DNA from: Acidithiobacillus concretivorus
GTDB taxonomy: Bacteria; Pseudomonadota; Gammaproteobacteria; Acidithiobacillales; Acidithiobacillaceae
Direction: 5' to 3'
Assembly: GCF_018853445.1 (NCBI RefSeq)
Contig: NZ_JABELD010000015.1
Coordinates: 1-64,000, forward strand
DNA: 64,000 nt
Position numbers and translations under genes: made by a program. The notes under the pieces are model-generated. The model searched no databases and was not told the DNA's origin. It worked only from the letters and a program-made list of their open reading frames with translations. Below are positions 1 through 9,097 of this stretch, piece after piece; position 1 is the stretch's first letter; each line of letters begins with the position of its first letter.

Positions 1-1
1 C

Positions 2-745
2 GGGAACCTTGCCGGGGAAACCCAGGCTGCGCGCACGGCAATTCCCAAGGTCATGCTCTTTTCCGTGGGCATGGTCGGCTTGTTTTTTGTGGCCATGGCC
101 TACATTGAAATTCTGGCCTTTGCTCACATCCCAACCGCCATTGGCAACAGCCCTGCTCCGCTCAACCGCATTGCCGAGGCTATTGGCAGGCCCTGGCTGG
201 GCATTTTTTCCGATCTGGCTATGGCTACTGCGGCTTTTTCAGCCACCATCGCCACTCTGAACAGTATTTCCCGCATTTTATTCAGCATGGCGGGACATCA
301 AGTCATCAGTCAGTATTTGCATTTCCGGCACCCGTTGCATGGTACGCCTACCCGCGCCATGGGTCTTCTCGCTGTGCTGGTTCTGTTCAGTATATTGGTG
401 GTGAGCTTGGGCCATTTTTCCATTTTGCCCGTGGTCGGGACTTTTGGCACATTTACCGGATTGGCTTTTTTGTTGATTTACAGCCTCGCCAATATTGCTA
501 CGCCTCTGTCTTTATTTCGACAAAAACATGTCTGGCGCTGGTTCAGTCTGATTGTCGCCGGCATTTCCCTGCCGCTGCTTCTGAAAGTGCTGGAAGTCAG
601 TTTATGGCCCTTGCCTGCCGGCGGAGAAGGTGTTGCCACAGTGCTGTTTGTGCTACTCGTGCTATTGGTATTTATCTGGGGTTTGCTATGGGCCCGCTTC
701 AAACCCCAGAAATTACAGCAACTGGTTGAACTGGTTGATGAATAA
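2..745 (+). CDS. amino-acid permease (APC family), 3' part only
   Basis: The reading frame is open from the left edge, so the 5' part lies outside the window; 247 residues are visible. The first visible residues read NLAGETQAARTAIPK, a loop typical of amino-acid/polyamine antiporter (APC) family carriers, which move amino acids across the inner membrane with an ion. About six hydrophobic membrane segments follow, among them FSVGMVGLFFVAMAYIEI and a long AMATAAFSATIATLNS segment. The family is usually 450-500 residues long, so roughly half is present. The substrate cannot be told from this part. The gene converges on the lipoprotein gene that ends at 748, with only 2 bp between stops. Confidence 0.85.
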   Translation, partial: GNLAGETQAARTAIPKVMLFSVGMVGLFFVAMAYIEILAFAHIPTAIGNSPAPLNRIAEAIGRPWLGIFSDLAMATAAFSATIATLNSISRILFSMAGHQVISQYLHFRHPLHGTPTRAMGLLAVLVLFSILVVSLGHFSILPVVGTFGTFTGLAFLLIYSLANIATPLSLFRQKHVWRWFSLIVAGISLPLLLKVLEVSLWPLPAGGEGVATVLFVLLVLLVFIWGLLWARFKPQKLQQLVELVDE

Positions 746-747
746 AA

Positions 748-1338
748 CTATTTAATGGCGGCGACTTTTTCCCGATTAGCCGCCGTATCCGGTAATTTAT
801 GCATCTCCAAAAAGATGTTGCCAGCATGTAATCCATACCAGGTGACATCAGTATGATCCATGACCGTATCGGGGGTGATCATGTACATCCAGTCATTGGC
901 GTGCAGATTGTAAAAGCTTTTACCGACCGGCTGACGCACATCGTAGGACCAGTGCAAGGCAAATCCGAAGGCATCACCCGAAGCCTTTTTGACATCCCCG
1001 GCCGAACCTTCAGCACTACCAACAAAGTGATGTGTACTGGTTTCAGTAAGATGCCAGACCCGCTGCTGATAGGTCTTTTTACCGGCAGCATCAAAATAGG
1101 TGAAGTTTTCCACCAGAGTTCCCTGATTCCCCTGCCAGGTGCCCATCATGCGTACCACAAAGCGATTAACGACCTTACCTGAGCGATTTTCAAAAACACC
1201 CTGGGCCATCAAGGGGCCATTAAAAAACGTCTTCAAATCAAATTTAGGATGGCTTTGTGCGTATTCCTGCGGCTGAGTGGCACAACCAGCCAGCGCCATC
1301 ACCAAAGACAAGCCCAAAACTTTATATACTGTATTCAT
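748..1338 (-). CDS. DUF3833-like outer-membrane lipoprotein
   Basis: A 196-residue protein with a lipoprotein signal peptide ending LAGC (lipidated Cys19). The body resembles the DUF3833 family, small lipocalin-like lipoproteins regularly found beside CFA-type methyltransferases and DUF1365 genes; the family assignment is from memory of motif style and moderate in certainty. The ATG at 1338 was chosen because it follows a signal-peptide pattern and overlaps the stop of the upstream MFS gene (ATGA, 1335-1338), so the two are translationally coupled. It is the last gene of the six-gene minus-strand operon 748-6419. Role inferred: handling or placement of a modified lipid in the envelope; no catalytic residues are evident. 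Confidence 0.75.
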   Translation of the reverse strand: MNTVYKVLGLSLVMALAGCATQPQEYAQSHPKFDLKTFFNGPLMAQGVFENRSGKVVNRFVVRMMGTWQGNQGTLVENFTYFDAAGKKTYQQRVWHLTETSTHHFVGSAEGSAGDVKKASGDAFGFALHWSYDVRQPVGKSFYNLHANDWMYMITPDTVMDHTDVTWYGLHAGNIFLEMHKLPDTAANREKVAAIK

Positions 1339-2621
1339 GATACCCTCCCAGATATGGAACCAGAAAAACGTAACTCCCGACCTTCTACCGACCAATAACC
1401 CATCAAAATAATGGCGATGATTTTGGTCAGAGCCGGAATCACGGCATAACAAAAAGACAAGGCCCAAAGATCTTTCCCTGAGGAATAACCGAGAGCCTGC
1501 AAGAGTGGCAATATCAAACCGGCGCCCAAGGCCGTAGCGGCTTTGCCCACCCAATTCAGCAGCCCGAAATAATTTCCCGGTCGACTGCGACTGTCCTGAT
1601 CACTGTGGTCTGCCAGAAGACTGGGCGGCAAGGCCTGATCTGCCCCGAGGGTCAAACCGGTAAATACGCAAATCAGCGCATAGGCCCAAACATCACCGCT
1701 GCGTAGAAACAAGGCGCAAAAAAATGCCAAGGTGGCAATGAACATGGAAAGGCGCCAGGCCATACTTTTACTGAAATGACTGGATAACCACAACCACAAA
1801 GGCATTCCCAAAGCGCCCGAAAGAAAGTAGGCCAGTAAAAATAAGGGGGCCAATTGATGCGCACCAAGAATTTCATCCACAAAAAAGAAAAACAAGGTTC
1901 CGGCTACGGCATTGGCTGACTGTGACAAGGTATAAATAATCAGCAAGTGCCGCAATGGCTTACGTCGTAACGCAGAAAAAAACGTCCACCACGGCGCTTT
2001 CTCGCCGACCACCGGGCGCTGCATACTGCGCCTTTGCAAAGGGATTAAGGCCAGAATGAGCAACACCGCAAAAATACCCGCAAAAATTTCCAGGCCATGA
2101 TGACGACCAAAATGCTTCATCAACAGGTCGGGTAATGCGGCTGCAAGTAACACCCCAATTAATGCACCAGCCTCGCGGCTAGTCGTCAGCCAGGTCCGGC
2201 CATTGTAGTCATGGGATAGTTCTGCACCCAAGGCCTGATAATTGACACTGCTAATACTAAAAAAAATATAAAAAACAATGAGAGATAAGCTCAGACTCAA
2301 CCAGATCATACTCGTCAGCGGATTAAACAACAGATAAAAACCCAGAATCATTCCGGGAATACCCAGTAGAATCAACAGACGCCGCCCCCGGTGCTGTTCT
2401 GCCCAGCGATCACTCCAAAGCCCGATCAAAGGATCTTGCACGGCATCCAGCAAGCGGACTGCCAACAAAATCACCCCCAGCAAACTCAGGGACATCCCAA
2501 AATCCGTGGCATATAAATGGGGTATTAACAGATATACAGGCAAGGCACCAAATGCCAGGGGCATTCCCAGCGGAGCATAAAGCAGGAGCATTTTCAGGGA
2601 GGGCCTGTCCTGCTTATTCAT
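1335..2621 (-). CDS. MFS transporter of the lipid-modification operon
   Basis: A 428-residue integral membrane protein with about 12 hydrophobic segments, start MNKQDRPSLKMLLLYAPLG. The loop DAVQDPLIGLWSDR is the signature of the GPH-like (sugar:cation symporter-type) branch of the major facilitator superfamily. MFS members of this type recur next to CFA-like methyltransferase, DUF1365 and FAD oxidoreductase genes. The substrate is unknown; by context it could be a lipid or lipid precursor rather than a sugar (inference). It overlaps the upstream chalcone-isomerase-like gene by 8 bp and the downstream lipoprotein gene by 4 bp, so it is firmly inside the operon. Confidence 0.85.
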   Translation of the reverse strand: MNKQDRPSLKMLLLYAPLGMPLAFGALPVYLLIPHLYATDFGMSLSLLGVILLAVRLLDAVQDPLIGLWSDRWAEQHRGRRLLILLGIPGMILGFYLLFNPLTSMIWLSLSLSLIVFYIFFSISSVNYQALGAELSHDYNGRTWLTTSREAGALIGVLLAAALPDLLMKHFGRHHGLEIFAGIFAVLLILALIPLQRRSMQRPVVGEKAPWWTFFSALRRKPLRHLLIIYTLSQSANAVAGTLFFFFVDEILGAHQLAPLFLLAYFLSGALGMPLWLWLSSHFSKSMAWRLSMFIATLAFFCALFLRSGDVWAYALICVFTGLTLGADQALPPSLLADHSDQDSRSRPGNYFGLLNWVGKAATALGAGLILPLLQALGYSSGKDLWALSFCYAVIPALTKIIAIILMGYWSVEGRELRFSGSISGRVS

Positions 2622-3150
2622 GCAGGTCCAAAAGCTTTTTGCGTAAACCCGGTACCTGGGTATGGGGACTCAACCAGATGGCAAAAAAGTCCGGACAAAA
2701 TTGCGGGTCATCAATTTTGCTATGGAGCACACCATTATAATAAAAAGCCGTGTATTTCCCGGGCATACATAAGCCGACAATCTGATCACCGGATTTCACA
2801 TCCGGGAATGCATGCTGGAGATCAGTCCGAAATTTTGCCAACTGGGCGGCATCCAGATCATCCAGTCGCCGCATTTCCTTGAGCGAAGTCTTGACCAGCT
2901 CGTGGCTGCTGAAACTGCGCGCATAGTCAATGCCCAAGGCAAAAGTCTGGGTGGGTGTGTACTGATCGCCGCTGATCCACAACGCGGCATTATAAACACT
3001 GAAAAACAGCCAGTTAAGATGTCCCGCACCCAGTAAATGCAAATCCGGAGCGGCTGTTTTTACCGCTGCCGGTAATGGCACCTTGGGTTCTGCAGACCAG
3101 GCGAATGGGCTCATTAAAAGCAAACAGAAAATGGTCAGTAACTTAGCCAT
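2614..3150 (-). CDS. exported chalcone-isomerase-like protein
   Basis: A 178-residue protein with a signal peptide (hydrophobic residues 4-18, likely cleavage after AWSA). The body, with GAGHLNWLFFSVYNAALW near residue 42 and YARSFSSHELVKTS near 75, matches the bacterial chalcone isomerase-like family (Chalcone_3). Plant chalcone isomerases share the fold with fatty-acid-binding proteins, and bacterial members generally lack the flavonoid active site, so lipid binding in the periplasm is a more likely role than flavonoid chemistry (inference). It overlaps both neighbours by 8 bp in the lipid-modification operon. Confidence 0.8.
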   Translation of the reverse strand: MAKLLTIFCLLLMSPFAWSAEPKVPLPAAVKTAAPDLHLLGAGHLNWLFFSVYNAALWISGDQYTPTQTFALGIDYARSFSSHELVKTSLKEMRRLDDLDAAQLAKFRTDLQHAFPDVKSGDQIVGLCMPGKYTAFYYNGVLHSKIDDPQFCPDFFAIWLSPHTQVPGLRKKLLDLHE

Positions 3151-4360
3151 GAGTCAGGGTTACCTGTGTCAGATCAATTTCTCCTTCCGCAAAACCGGCT
3201 TCGCAATAAACCAGATAAAAGCGCCACATTTTGCAGAACACTGAATCATAACCGAGGCTTTTAACGGCCTCTTCCTGAATATCAAAACGCTGACGCCAAA
3301 TGCGCAAAGTCTTGGCGTAGTCCTGACCAAAATCTTTGCGTTCGAGCAATTGCAACCCGGCGGTGGCTATTTCTTCCTGCAGCCGGGCCGGAGAAGGGAG
3401 CATCCCGCCTGGAAACACATAATGACGGATAAAATCAGAACTTTTTTGATAGGCCGAAAAACGCGCATCGGCGATGGTAATACTCTGGATCAGCGCCCGT
3501 CCGCCTCTGCGCAGCAGTTGATGAATTTGCTGAAAATAACTGGACCACCATTCAGCGCCCACCGCTTCGAGCATTTCGATTGAGACAATTCCATCATAAC
3601 GACCCTGTAAATCCCGATAATCCATCAGGGAAAACTCTGTTAAATGACTGAGCTCCTGCTTTTCGAGGCGATCTTTAGCATAAGCCAACTGCTCTTTTGA
3701 CAGGGTAATGCCATGCACAAAAAACCCACGACGCGCTGCATATTCGGCAAACCCACCCCAACCACAGCCTATTTCCAAAAGTCTTGATCCAGGCGCCAAA
3801 TTCAGGGCACTGAGCGCCCGCGCATATTTTCTTTCCTGGGCATCAGTCAGCGTCAGGGAATCGTCACCATCATATAAGGCACTGGAATACGTCATACTCG
3901 GATCCAGCCAGAGCTGGTAAAATTCATTGCCCAGGTCGTAGTGAAAAGAAATATTTTTGCGGCTACCGCGCCGGGTATTGGCGCGCAACAGTCGGTTCAG
4001 CAGGCTGAATACCAAGCGTCGGGACCATGAACCCTCAATATATTTTTCGACCATGGCACGATTGGCAATAGCCAGACGCAGCAATGCCACTGGATCACTG
4101 CTCTCCCACAAGCCTTCCATATAGCCGCGCCCAAAAGCAATATCACCGTCCCGCGCCAGCAGCGACAAAATCCGCCAGTCATTCACCACCCACTCGGCAT
4201 GAATACCCGACTCTGCCCCCTGAAACTGCAAAATTTCCCCTTCCGGGGTTTTCAGCGTCAATTGTCCGCAATGCATGCCTTCCAGCATCTGCAGCAAGGT
4301 TTGTGCAGAGCGGGGAAGTCCGGGCATAGGAATTCGTTGGTTACCAAGCGCTGTACTCAT
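3143..4360 (-). CDS. CFA synthase-family lipid methyltransferase (UfaM-like)
   Basis: A 405-residue SAM-dependent methyltransferase of the cyclopropane-fatty-acyl-phospholipid synthase family. Visible motifs: FHYDLGNEFY (139-148) before the active site, and the SAM loop LLEIGCGWGGF (194-204). E. coli Cfa has Cys139 in MQYSCA; here the equivalent is MTYSSA (156-161), with Ser in place of Cys, and the bicarbonate-binding His of the later LLH stretch is also replaced (LIQSITIAD). This points to the branch of the family that methylates unsaturated phospholipid acyl chains (UfaM of furan fatty acid synthesis) rather than a true cyclopropane synthase (inference). Start ATG at 4360 overlaps the DUF1365 stop by 4 bp. 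Confidence 0.85.
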   Translation of the reverse strand: MSTALGNQRIPMPGLPRSAQTLLQMLEGMHCGQLTLKTPEGEILQFQGAESGIHAEWVVNDWRILSLLARDGDIAFGRGYMEGLWESSDPVALLRLAIANRAMVEKYIEGSWSRRLVFSLLNRLLRANTRRGSRKNISFHYDLGNEFYQLWLDPSMTYSSALYDGDDSLTLTDAQERKYARALSALNLAPGSRLLEIGCGWGGFAEYAARRGFFVHGITLSKEQLAYAKDRLEKQELSHLTEFSLMDYRDLQGRYDGIVSIEMLEAVGAEWWSSYFQQIHQLLRRGGRALIQSITIADARFSAYQKSSDFIRHYVFPGGMLPSPARLQEEIATAGLQLLERKDFGQDYAKTLRIWRQRFDIQEEAVKSLGYDSVFCKMWRFYLVYCEAGFAEGEIDLTQVTLTHG

Positions 4361-5124
4361 AAACTGATCTCCTGCTGGGGGGGCTCCGGTTTTTTATGAA
4401 AAGGAATGTGCGCACGCCATAGTCGGATGGCCTGCCAGTGAATAAAAAAAACGACTGAAAAGGTCATGAACGGCTGCTGCAAAACAGCCCGCCAGACACT
4501 GGAAATATTCAGATCACGGCGCTGTCCCGCAATTTGAGTGATGAGACAGGGCGCGTCATTAGCATCCAGATAATGAATATCTGCCTGAAAATCTTGATCT
4601 TCGAGATGAAAGCGAAAGCGATACTGCCCTTCTACCGGTAAAAATGGGGATACATGAAAAGCCTTACTGGCAACCAGCCAGTCACCCTTATCGATGACAC
4701 GACGATCATTATGCGCCAGCAAATAACTATGGTGTTCGCCGAAAGTGTTGTTCACCTCTGCCAGCACGCCGCGCAGCCCACCGGTTTCGTCCAGGCCCAG
4801 CCAAAAGCTGACCGGATTAAAAACATACCCCCAAAGACGGGGATAGGTGACCAGTACAAAACGGCTGGCTTCAATCTGCTGTTCGGCAAAAATGTCGCGA
4901 ATCCAATCTGAAAGTGCCGAACCATCACGACTGCCGTGATCACGACCATGAAAACGCAGGGGGCTGAAGCGTGAAAGAGTTTTCTGTAACTGCGACAAAT
5001 CCTCCAGATCAAAGCAAATACTGAAGGTGCGATAATGAAAAGCCCGTCGCAAAGGTTGCAGGCGGCGATGCATGACGCGGCCCAGCAACAGCCCGCCTTT
5101 CAACGTAGAACTTGTTGTGGCCAT
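4357..5124 (-). CDS. DUF1365 family protein
   Basis: A 255-residue protein that begins LLGRVMHRRLQPLRRAF and contains YVFNPVSFWLG and EVNNTFGEHHSYLL, all hallmarks of DUF1365. No enzymatic activity is established for the family to my knowledge. Its genes sit almost always between an FAD-dependent amine-oxidase-like gene and a CFA-type methyltransferase, exactly as here, so a part in the same lipid modification is likely. It overlaps the FAD oxidoreductase gene by 25 bp and the methyltransferase gene by 4 bp. The start at 5124 is the first ATG in frame; the overlap suggests coupling. Confidence 0.88.
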   Translation of the reverse strand: MATTSSTLKGGLLLGRVMHRRLQPLRRAFHYRTFSICFDLEDLSQLQKTLSRFSPLRFHGRDHGSRDGSALSDWIRDIFAEQQIEASRFVLVTYPRLWGYVFNPVSFWLGLDETGGLRGVLAEVNNTFGEHHSYLLAHNDRRVIDKGDWLVASKAFHVSPFLPVEGQYRFRFHLEDQDFQADIHYLDANDAPCLITQIAGQRRDLNISSVWRAVLQQPFMTFSVVFFIHWQAIRLWRAHIPFHKKPEPPQQEISL

Positions 5125-6419
5125 ATTTCCATCCGTGTTTCAGTAGCAACGCTTGCCTGCTCTTGCCAGGCAGCGCGAATACCCATGTGATTGGCGACTT
5201 CTACGGCACTGCGCAAACCGTCTTCGTGAAAACCGTGACCCAGCCAGGCACCACAAAACCATAAGCCATCACGACCTTGCAGACGCCGTACGGCCTCCTG
5301 ACCAGCCAATGCCCCATGATCAAATACCGGATGGGCATAATGAAACTGTGCCCAGGTTTTTTGCGGATCGGGTACGCGCTGCGGATTCAAAGTGACCATA
5401 ACCGGCGTTTTGAAGGGCAGCGGTTGCAACTGATTAATTAAATAGGTCACCGCCACCGAACGCTGGGCATCGGCAATCCCTTCTTCATGAAAATTCCAGG
5501 CAGCCCAAGCTTTGCGATGCTTAGGAAGAAAACTTTCATCCCAATGCAGGTAAGCTTCATTTTCCTGATATTGACACTGCGCCAACGCAGCACTTTGTTC
5601 AGGCCAATGGTCACCCAGCAACTTTCTGGCTTGGTCGCCATGCAGGGCACATATAACCTGATCAAAATGTTCTTCCTGATTGCCCGCATACTGGACCGTA
5701 AACCCGCCTTCCGAAGCCGGATGCAATGCTTCTACCGGCGCATTCAGACGGACATCATGGAGCTGTTGCGTGATGCGCCGGACATATTCACGACCCCCAC
5801 CAACAACTGTCCGCCATTGTGGCCGATCAAAAATCTGCAACAGCCCATGATTCCGATAAAACTGCAAAATGGAACGCGCCGGATAAGCCAGCATGGTTCC
5901 GGTTGGACAAGACCAGATGGCTGCCGCCATGGGCAGAAGATAAGCCGTTTTAAACCATTCACCATAAGCACCCCGGCGCAGAAACTCGTCCAGAGTAATG
6001 TCCGCATCGGTTTTGTTTAACCAGGCCAGCGCTTCGCGATTGAAGCGCAGAATATCCTTGAGCATTCCCCAAAAAGCCGGGCGCAAAATATTCCGCTTCT
6101 GCGCAAAAAGGGTGCTGAAACTGGAACCGCACCATTCCAGATTCAGGGCCGGAAGACGGACACTGAGCGACATATCGCTGGCGGTCCAGGGTACATTCAG
6201 TTCCGCGAAAAGACCCAGCAAATTCGGATAGGTTCGATCATTAAATACTAGAAAGCCTGTATCTACAGGTGCCGATACGCCCTGCAGGCTGACCTCCACG
6301 GTATGGGTATGACCACCCGGGTAGTCCGCCGCTTCGAAAACACTGACGCTGTGCGTTTTCCGTAACATCCAGGCGGCCCCCAACCCGGAAATACCCGCAC
6401 CAATGATGGCAACTCGCAT
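5100..6419 (-). CDS. FAD-dependent amine-oxidase-like oxidoreductase
   Basis: A 439-residue flavoprotein. The N-terminus has the Rossmann dinucleotide motif IIGAGISGLGAAWML (residues 5-19), then FEAADYPGGHTHTV, typical of the NAD(P)-binding amine oxidase-like proteins found in CFA-type gene clusters; the C-terminal part FCGAWLGHGFHEDGLRSA is the FAD-closing segment. In related clusters such proteins act on membrane lipid acyl chains (desaturation or oxidation), which fits the neighbouring methyltransferase (inference). First gene of the operon; the spacer upstream contains AAAGGAGAATT, a good ribosome binding site, just before ATG 6419. Confidence 0.88.
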   Translation of the reverse strand: MRVAIIGAGISGLGAAWMLRKTHSVSVFEAADYPGGHTHTVEVSLQGVSAPVDTGFLVFNDRTYPNLLGLFAELNVPWTASDMSLSVRLPALNLEWCGSSFSTLFAQKRNILRPAFWGMLKDILRFNREALAWLNKTDADITLDEFLRRGAYGEWFKTAYLLPMAAAIWSCPTGTMLAYPARSILQFYRNHGLLQIFDRPQWRTVVGGGREYVRRITQQLHDVRLNAPVEALHPASEGGFTVQYAGNQEEHFDQVICALHGDQARKLLGDHWPEQSAALAQCQYQENEAYLHWDESFLPKHRKAWAAWNFHEEGIADAQRSVAVTYLINQLQPLPFKTPVMVTLNPQRVPDPQKTWAQFHYAHPVFDHGALAGQEAVRRLQGRDGLWFCGAWLGHGFHEDGLRSAVEVANHMGIRAAWQEQASVATETRMEIWPQQVLR

Positions 6420-6442
6420 AATTCTCCTTTATTGTTTTTAAA

Positions 6443-6470
6443 TGTACTATACAGATAATAGCTTAGTACA
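6443..6470. promoter_or_regulatory. palindromic operator candidate, lipid-operon side
   Basis: The perfect 11-bp palindrome TGTACTATACA (6443-6453) is followed by a third half-site TAGTACA (6464-6470). Read as TATACA-N11-AGTACA it resembles the operator form that I recall for class II LitR (B12-dependent MerR-type light repressors), whose target genes include photolyase, CFA-like methyltransferase and FAD oxidoreductase genes. It lies 24 bp upstream of the FAD oxidoreductase start. The same arrangement recurs at 6666-6694 on the photolyase side. No LitR gene lies in the window. Confidence 0.55.
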
Positions 6471-6665
6471 GGATGGCGCAAAGCTTCCCAAACATCTTAT
6501 GTCGGTTCGAATGATCCAGAACTGGAATGCCTCGATACACTCAACCCCCCACAGCGTAATCGCAACAACCCAGCAAAGTGGCATTATCAGGTATTACGCA
6601 AATACTTCGTCAGTGGATGCAGATTCAGACACCTTGCGCATTGCACCAAAGCCTTGTTAGTCTTA

Positions 6666-6694
6666 TTGTACTATACAATTTCTTATTTTGTATA
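6666..6694. promoter_or_regulatory. palindromic operator candidate, photolyase side
   Basis: The 13-bp perfect palindrome TTGTACTATACAA (6666-6678) is followed by the half-site TGTATA (6689-6694), giving TATACA-N11-TGTATA. It ends 5 bp before the DUF2256 start codon. The core TGTACTATACA is identical to that at 6443-6453 at the other end of the divergent control region, so a single regulator probably controls both directions (inference). The remaining sequence between the two sites, about 195 bp, shows no gene that I can support. Confidence 0.55.
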
Positions 6695-6698
6695 AGCC

Positions 6699-6866
6699 AT
6701 GAAACCCCTACAACGTCATCAGGAAGAAAAAATTTGTGTGGTCTGCCAGCGCCCCTTTACCTGGCGTAAACGCTGGCGGCGCTGTTGGGATGAAGTACGT
6801 TATTGTTCAGCCGCTTGTCGAAAAAATCGGCATCGCCCCGGAAACCAGCCTCATGCCTCAGACTGA
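6699..6866 (+). CDS. DUF2256 small zinc-finger protein
   Basis: A 55-residue protein with Cys13-x2-Cys16, then PFTWRKRW, then [15 protein letters not shown] (Cys36 and Cys40). This is the DUF2256 signature: a small four-cysteine probable zinc site. The gene is nearly always found immediately upstream of cryptochrome/photolyase genes, as here, where its stop overlaps the photolyase start by 14 bp. Function unknown; a helper of the photolyase or of its Fe-S cluster is a guess. It is preceded by the palindromic operator candidate and lacks a strong ribosome binding site. Confidence 0.85.
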   Translation: MKPLQRHQEEKICVVCQRPFTWRKRWRRCWDEVRYCSAACRKNRHRPGNQPHASD

Positions 6867-8463
6867 AAGGACTGTTCGTCATCTGGTAGTGATTCTCGGT
6901 GACCATCTTGATCCAGACAGCCCGGCCCTGGAAGATTTTGATCCTGATCAGGATTTGTGCTGGATGGCGGAAATCCCCGAAGAGTCCACCATAGTCTGGT
7001 CGCACAAGGCCCGCATTACCCTGTTCCTGAGTGCCATGCGTCACCATGCTGCAGCTTTGCGGCAGCGCGGCTTTCCTTTGGAATATCTGATTCTTGGCAC
7101 GCACCCCTACCAAAGCATGAGTCAGGCTCTGGAAGCGGCGCTCCGACGCTGGCAGCCCAAGCAAATCATCAGCCTGCGCCCCGGCACCTGGCAGCTGCGC
7201 GAAACCATTCGTCACTGCGCAGAAAGTGGACAGGTTCCCTGGCAAGAACGGCATAATCTTAATTTTCTGTTTTCAGTCTCTGAATTTGGCCAATGGGCAG
7301 AAAGTCGTCGCCAGATGCGTCTCGAATTCTGGTATCGCCATGCCCGGCAAAAAACCGGAATACTCATGCAAAAAGAACAGCCGGTCGGCGGGCGCTGGAA
7401 TTTTGATCCGGAAAACCGCCGAAGTCCCGGTTCTCAAGGTCCCGGCTGGATTCCTGAACCTTTGAGTTTTCCTCCAGATGCCATCACTCAGGAAGTCATG
7501 ACCCTGGTCGCAGTACAATTTGCAAAACATCCTGGCAGTCTTGAACACTTTGACTGGCCGGTAACACCCCAACAGGCCCAAGCGGCTCTTCAGGACTTTC
7601 TGGATAATCGCCTTGCACAATTTGGCCCCCTGCAGGATGCTTTCTGGCCGGGACAGGTCTGGCTTTATCATTCCCGGCTGTCTGCAGCGCTGAATCTCGG
7701 CCTGATCCGTGCCATAACGGTCATTCGGGCGGTGGAAGAAAATTTCCAGGCTGGTAAAGTTTCCATCGCCTCTGCAGAAGGATTTATCCGGCAAATTTTG
7801 GGCTGGCGCGAATATATACACGGCCTCTATTGGCTGCACATGCCCCAATGGCTGCAACAAAATATTTTCCAGGCCCATCAGCCGTTGCCGGAATTCTACT
7901 GGACTGCAAAAACCGATATGTCTTGCCTGCAGGACACCATTGCCCGCACTCTGGAGCATGGCTATGCCCACCATATTGAAAGACTGATGATTACCGGTCT
8001 GTTTGCCCTGCTGCTGGGCGTCGAACCGGAAGCCATTCATCGCTGGTTTCTGGCCATTTACGTGGATGCCGTGGAGTGGGTGGAGCTGCCCAATGTCATT
8101 GGCATGTCCCAGTATGCAGATGGCGGCTGGATGGCATCCAAGCCCTATGTAGCCAGCGGTAATTATCTGCAGAAAATGGGCGGGCATTGTCAGCGCTGCC
8201 CATATGAACCCAAGTTGGCTACCGGCGCAAAAGCCTGTCCCTTTACGGTGCTGTACTGGGATTTTCTGCAGACGCACCAGGAACGTTTCCGTCAACATCC
8301 GCGTACTGCCCTGCAATGGAAGCATCTTGAACGCATGTCCGGAGAGCATCTTGCTGCCATTCGCGCCCAGGCTCAGGTGATACGCAAAAATCTTGAAGAT
8401 GGTCACGCATTCGCATTGAACAAAATGCATCCAGAACCCGAAATTTCACGTAATCTGGAATAA
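6853..8463 (+). CDS. phrB: Fe-S photolyase/cryptochrome (PhrB/CryPro type)
   Basis: A 536-residue protein of the Fe-S bacterial cryptochrome/photolyase family, which repairs UV-induced (6-4) photoproducts with light using FAD and an antenna pigment. Beginning [17 protein letters not shown], it contains FAD-site stretches [11 protein letters not shown] and [16 protein letters not shown]. Four cysteines at 358, 446, 449 and 462 (SCLQD, HCQRC, ACPF) have the spacing 88-3-13, the same as the 4Fe-4S ligands I recall for Agrobacterium PhrB. The ATG at 6853 gives a normal family length; a longer frame from 6736 would overlap most of the DUF2256 gene and adds an unrelated N-terminus. It is the second gene of the 6699-9745 operon. 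Confidence 0.92.
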   Translation: MPQTERTVRHLVVILGDHLDPDSPALEDFDPDQDLCWMAEIPEESTIVWSHKARITLFLSAMRHHAAALRQRGFPLEYLILGTHPYQSMSQALEAALRRWQPKQIISLRPGTWQLRETIRHCAESGQVPWQERHNLNFLFSVSEFGQWAESRRQMRLEFWYRHARQKTGILMQKEQPVGGRWNFDPENRRSPGSQGPGWIPEPLSFPPDAITQEVMTLVAVQFAKHPGSLEHFDWPVTPQQAQAALQDFLDNRLAQFGPLQDAFWPGQVWLYHSRLSAALNLGLIRAITVIRAVEENFQAGKVSIASAEGFIRQILGWREYIHGLYWLHMPQWLQQNIFQAHQPLPEFYWTAKTDMSCLQDTIARTLEHGYAHHIERLMITGLFALLLGVEPEAIHRWFLAIYVDAVEWVELPNVIGMSQYADGGWMASKPYVASGNYLQKMGGHCQRCPYEPKLATGAKACPFTVLYWDFLQTHQERFRQHPRTALQWKHLERMSGEHLAAIRAQAQVIRKNLEDGHAFALNKMHPEPEISRNLE

Positions 8464-8483
8464 GTCTACAAGCGAGGCAAGAC

Positions 8484-9092
8484 ATGGCAGAAATCATTCA
8501 CATTCCCGGCAGCGCATTCTCCGCTCAGGCCTCAGAAAACCTGGTGGAATATCCTGTTTATGCCAAGATTTTGCATCTGGGACTGGTGCTGAGTGTTACC
8601 TTTGAATTGTGGAACAGTCTGGCCGCCTTGTGGTTTGCCAATTTCACCTGGTTTCCGCTTCATGTACTTGCCGGGCTGATTCTGACTGGCTGGCTGGTTC
8701 TTACCTGGCTGGTGTATGTATTCACACCCTGGGGACGTCATCTTTTGCGGACCTGGTTTTCCTGGCGCACCCCCCAAGCCGTAGGTCATGATCTTGCCCG
8801 GCTATTTCGCGGAAAACTCCCGAGTCATGGGGTCAGACCGGGTTTATCCAGCCTCTGGCAAGCCATTTTTTTCATCGGGGTCAGCATCGTGACCTTTGGG
8901 GGTTTTATTGGCTGGCTCGTTCTGCGCGGAGACCTGCATCTGAGCGGCGGCGCACAAATTGGGCTCACGCTGATGCGTCTGGGCACCCCCCTGTTAGCCT
9001 ATTTATGGATCGGCCATGTCGTCATGGCCACTTATCATGCACTGCGCGGCGAAGCCCTTTGGCGCATATTTGCCGTCTGGAAAAGAGGATAA
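8484..9092 (+). CDS. cytochrome b561-type membrane protein
   Basis: A 202-residue integral membrane protein with four main hydrophobic stretches and histidines within or beside them (ILHLGL, PLHVLAG, GHVVMATYHALRGE), fitting a di-heme cytochrome b561 domain as in hydrogenase or formate dehydrogenase b subunits. The next gene, 5 bp on, encodes a Tat-exported molybdopterin oxidoreductase, so the pair likely passes electrons from the quinone pool to, or from, the periplasmic enzyme, functionally like MsrPQ although MsrQ itself is of another family (inference). It follows the photolyase by 20 bp and is probably in its transcript. Confidence 0.85.
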   Translation: MAEIIHIPGSAFSAQASENLVEYPVYAKILHLGLVLSVTFELWNSLAALWFANFTWFPLHVLAGLILTGWLVLTWLVYVFTPWGRHLLRTWFSWRTPQAVGHDLARLFRGKLPSHGVRPGLSSLWQAIFFIGVSIVTFGGFIGWLVLRGDLHLSGGAQIGLTLMRLGTPLLAYLWIGHVVMATYHALRGEALWRIFAVWKRG

Positions 9093-9097
9093 AAGTC

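Noticed and set aside
7273-8430. 385-codon minus-strand frame opposite the photolyase
   Set aside because: Shadow frame; the photolyase frame has intact FAD and Fe-S motifs.
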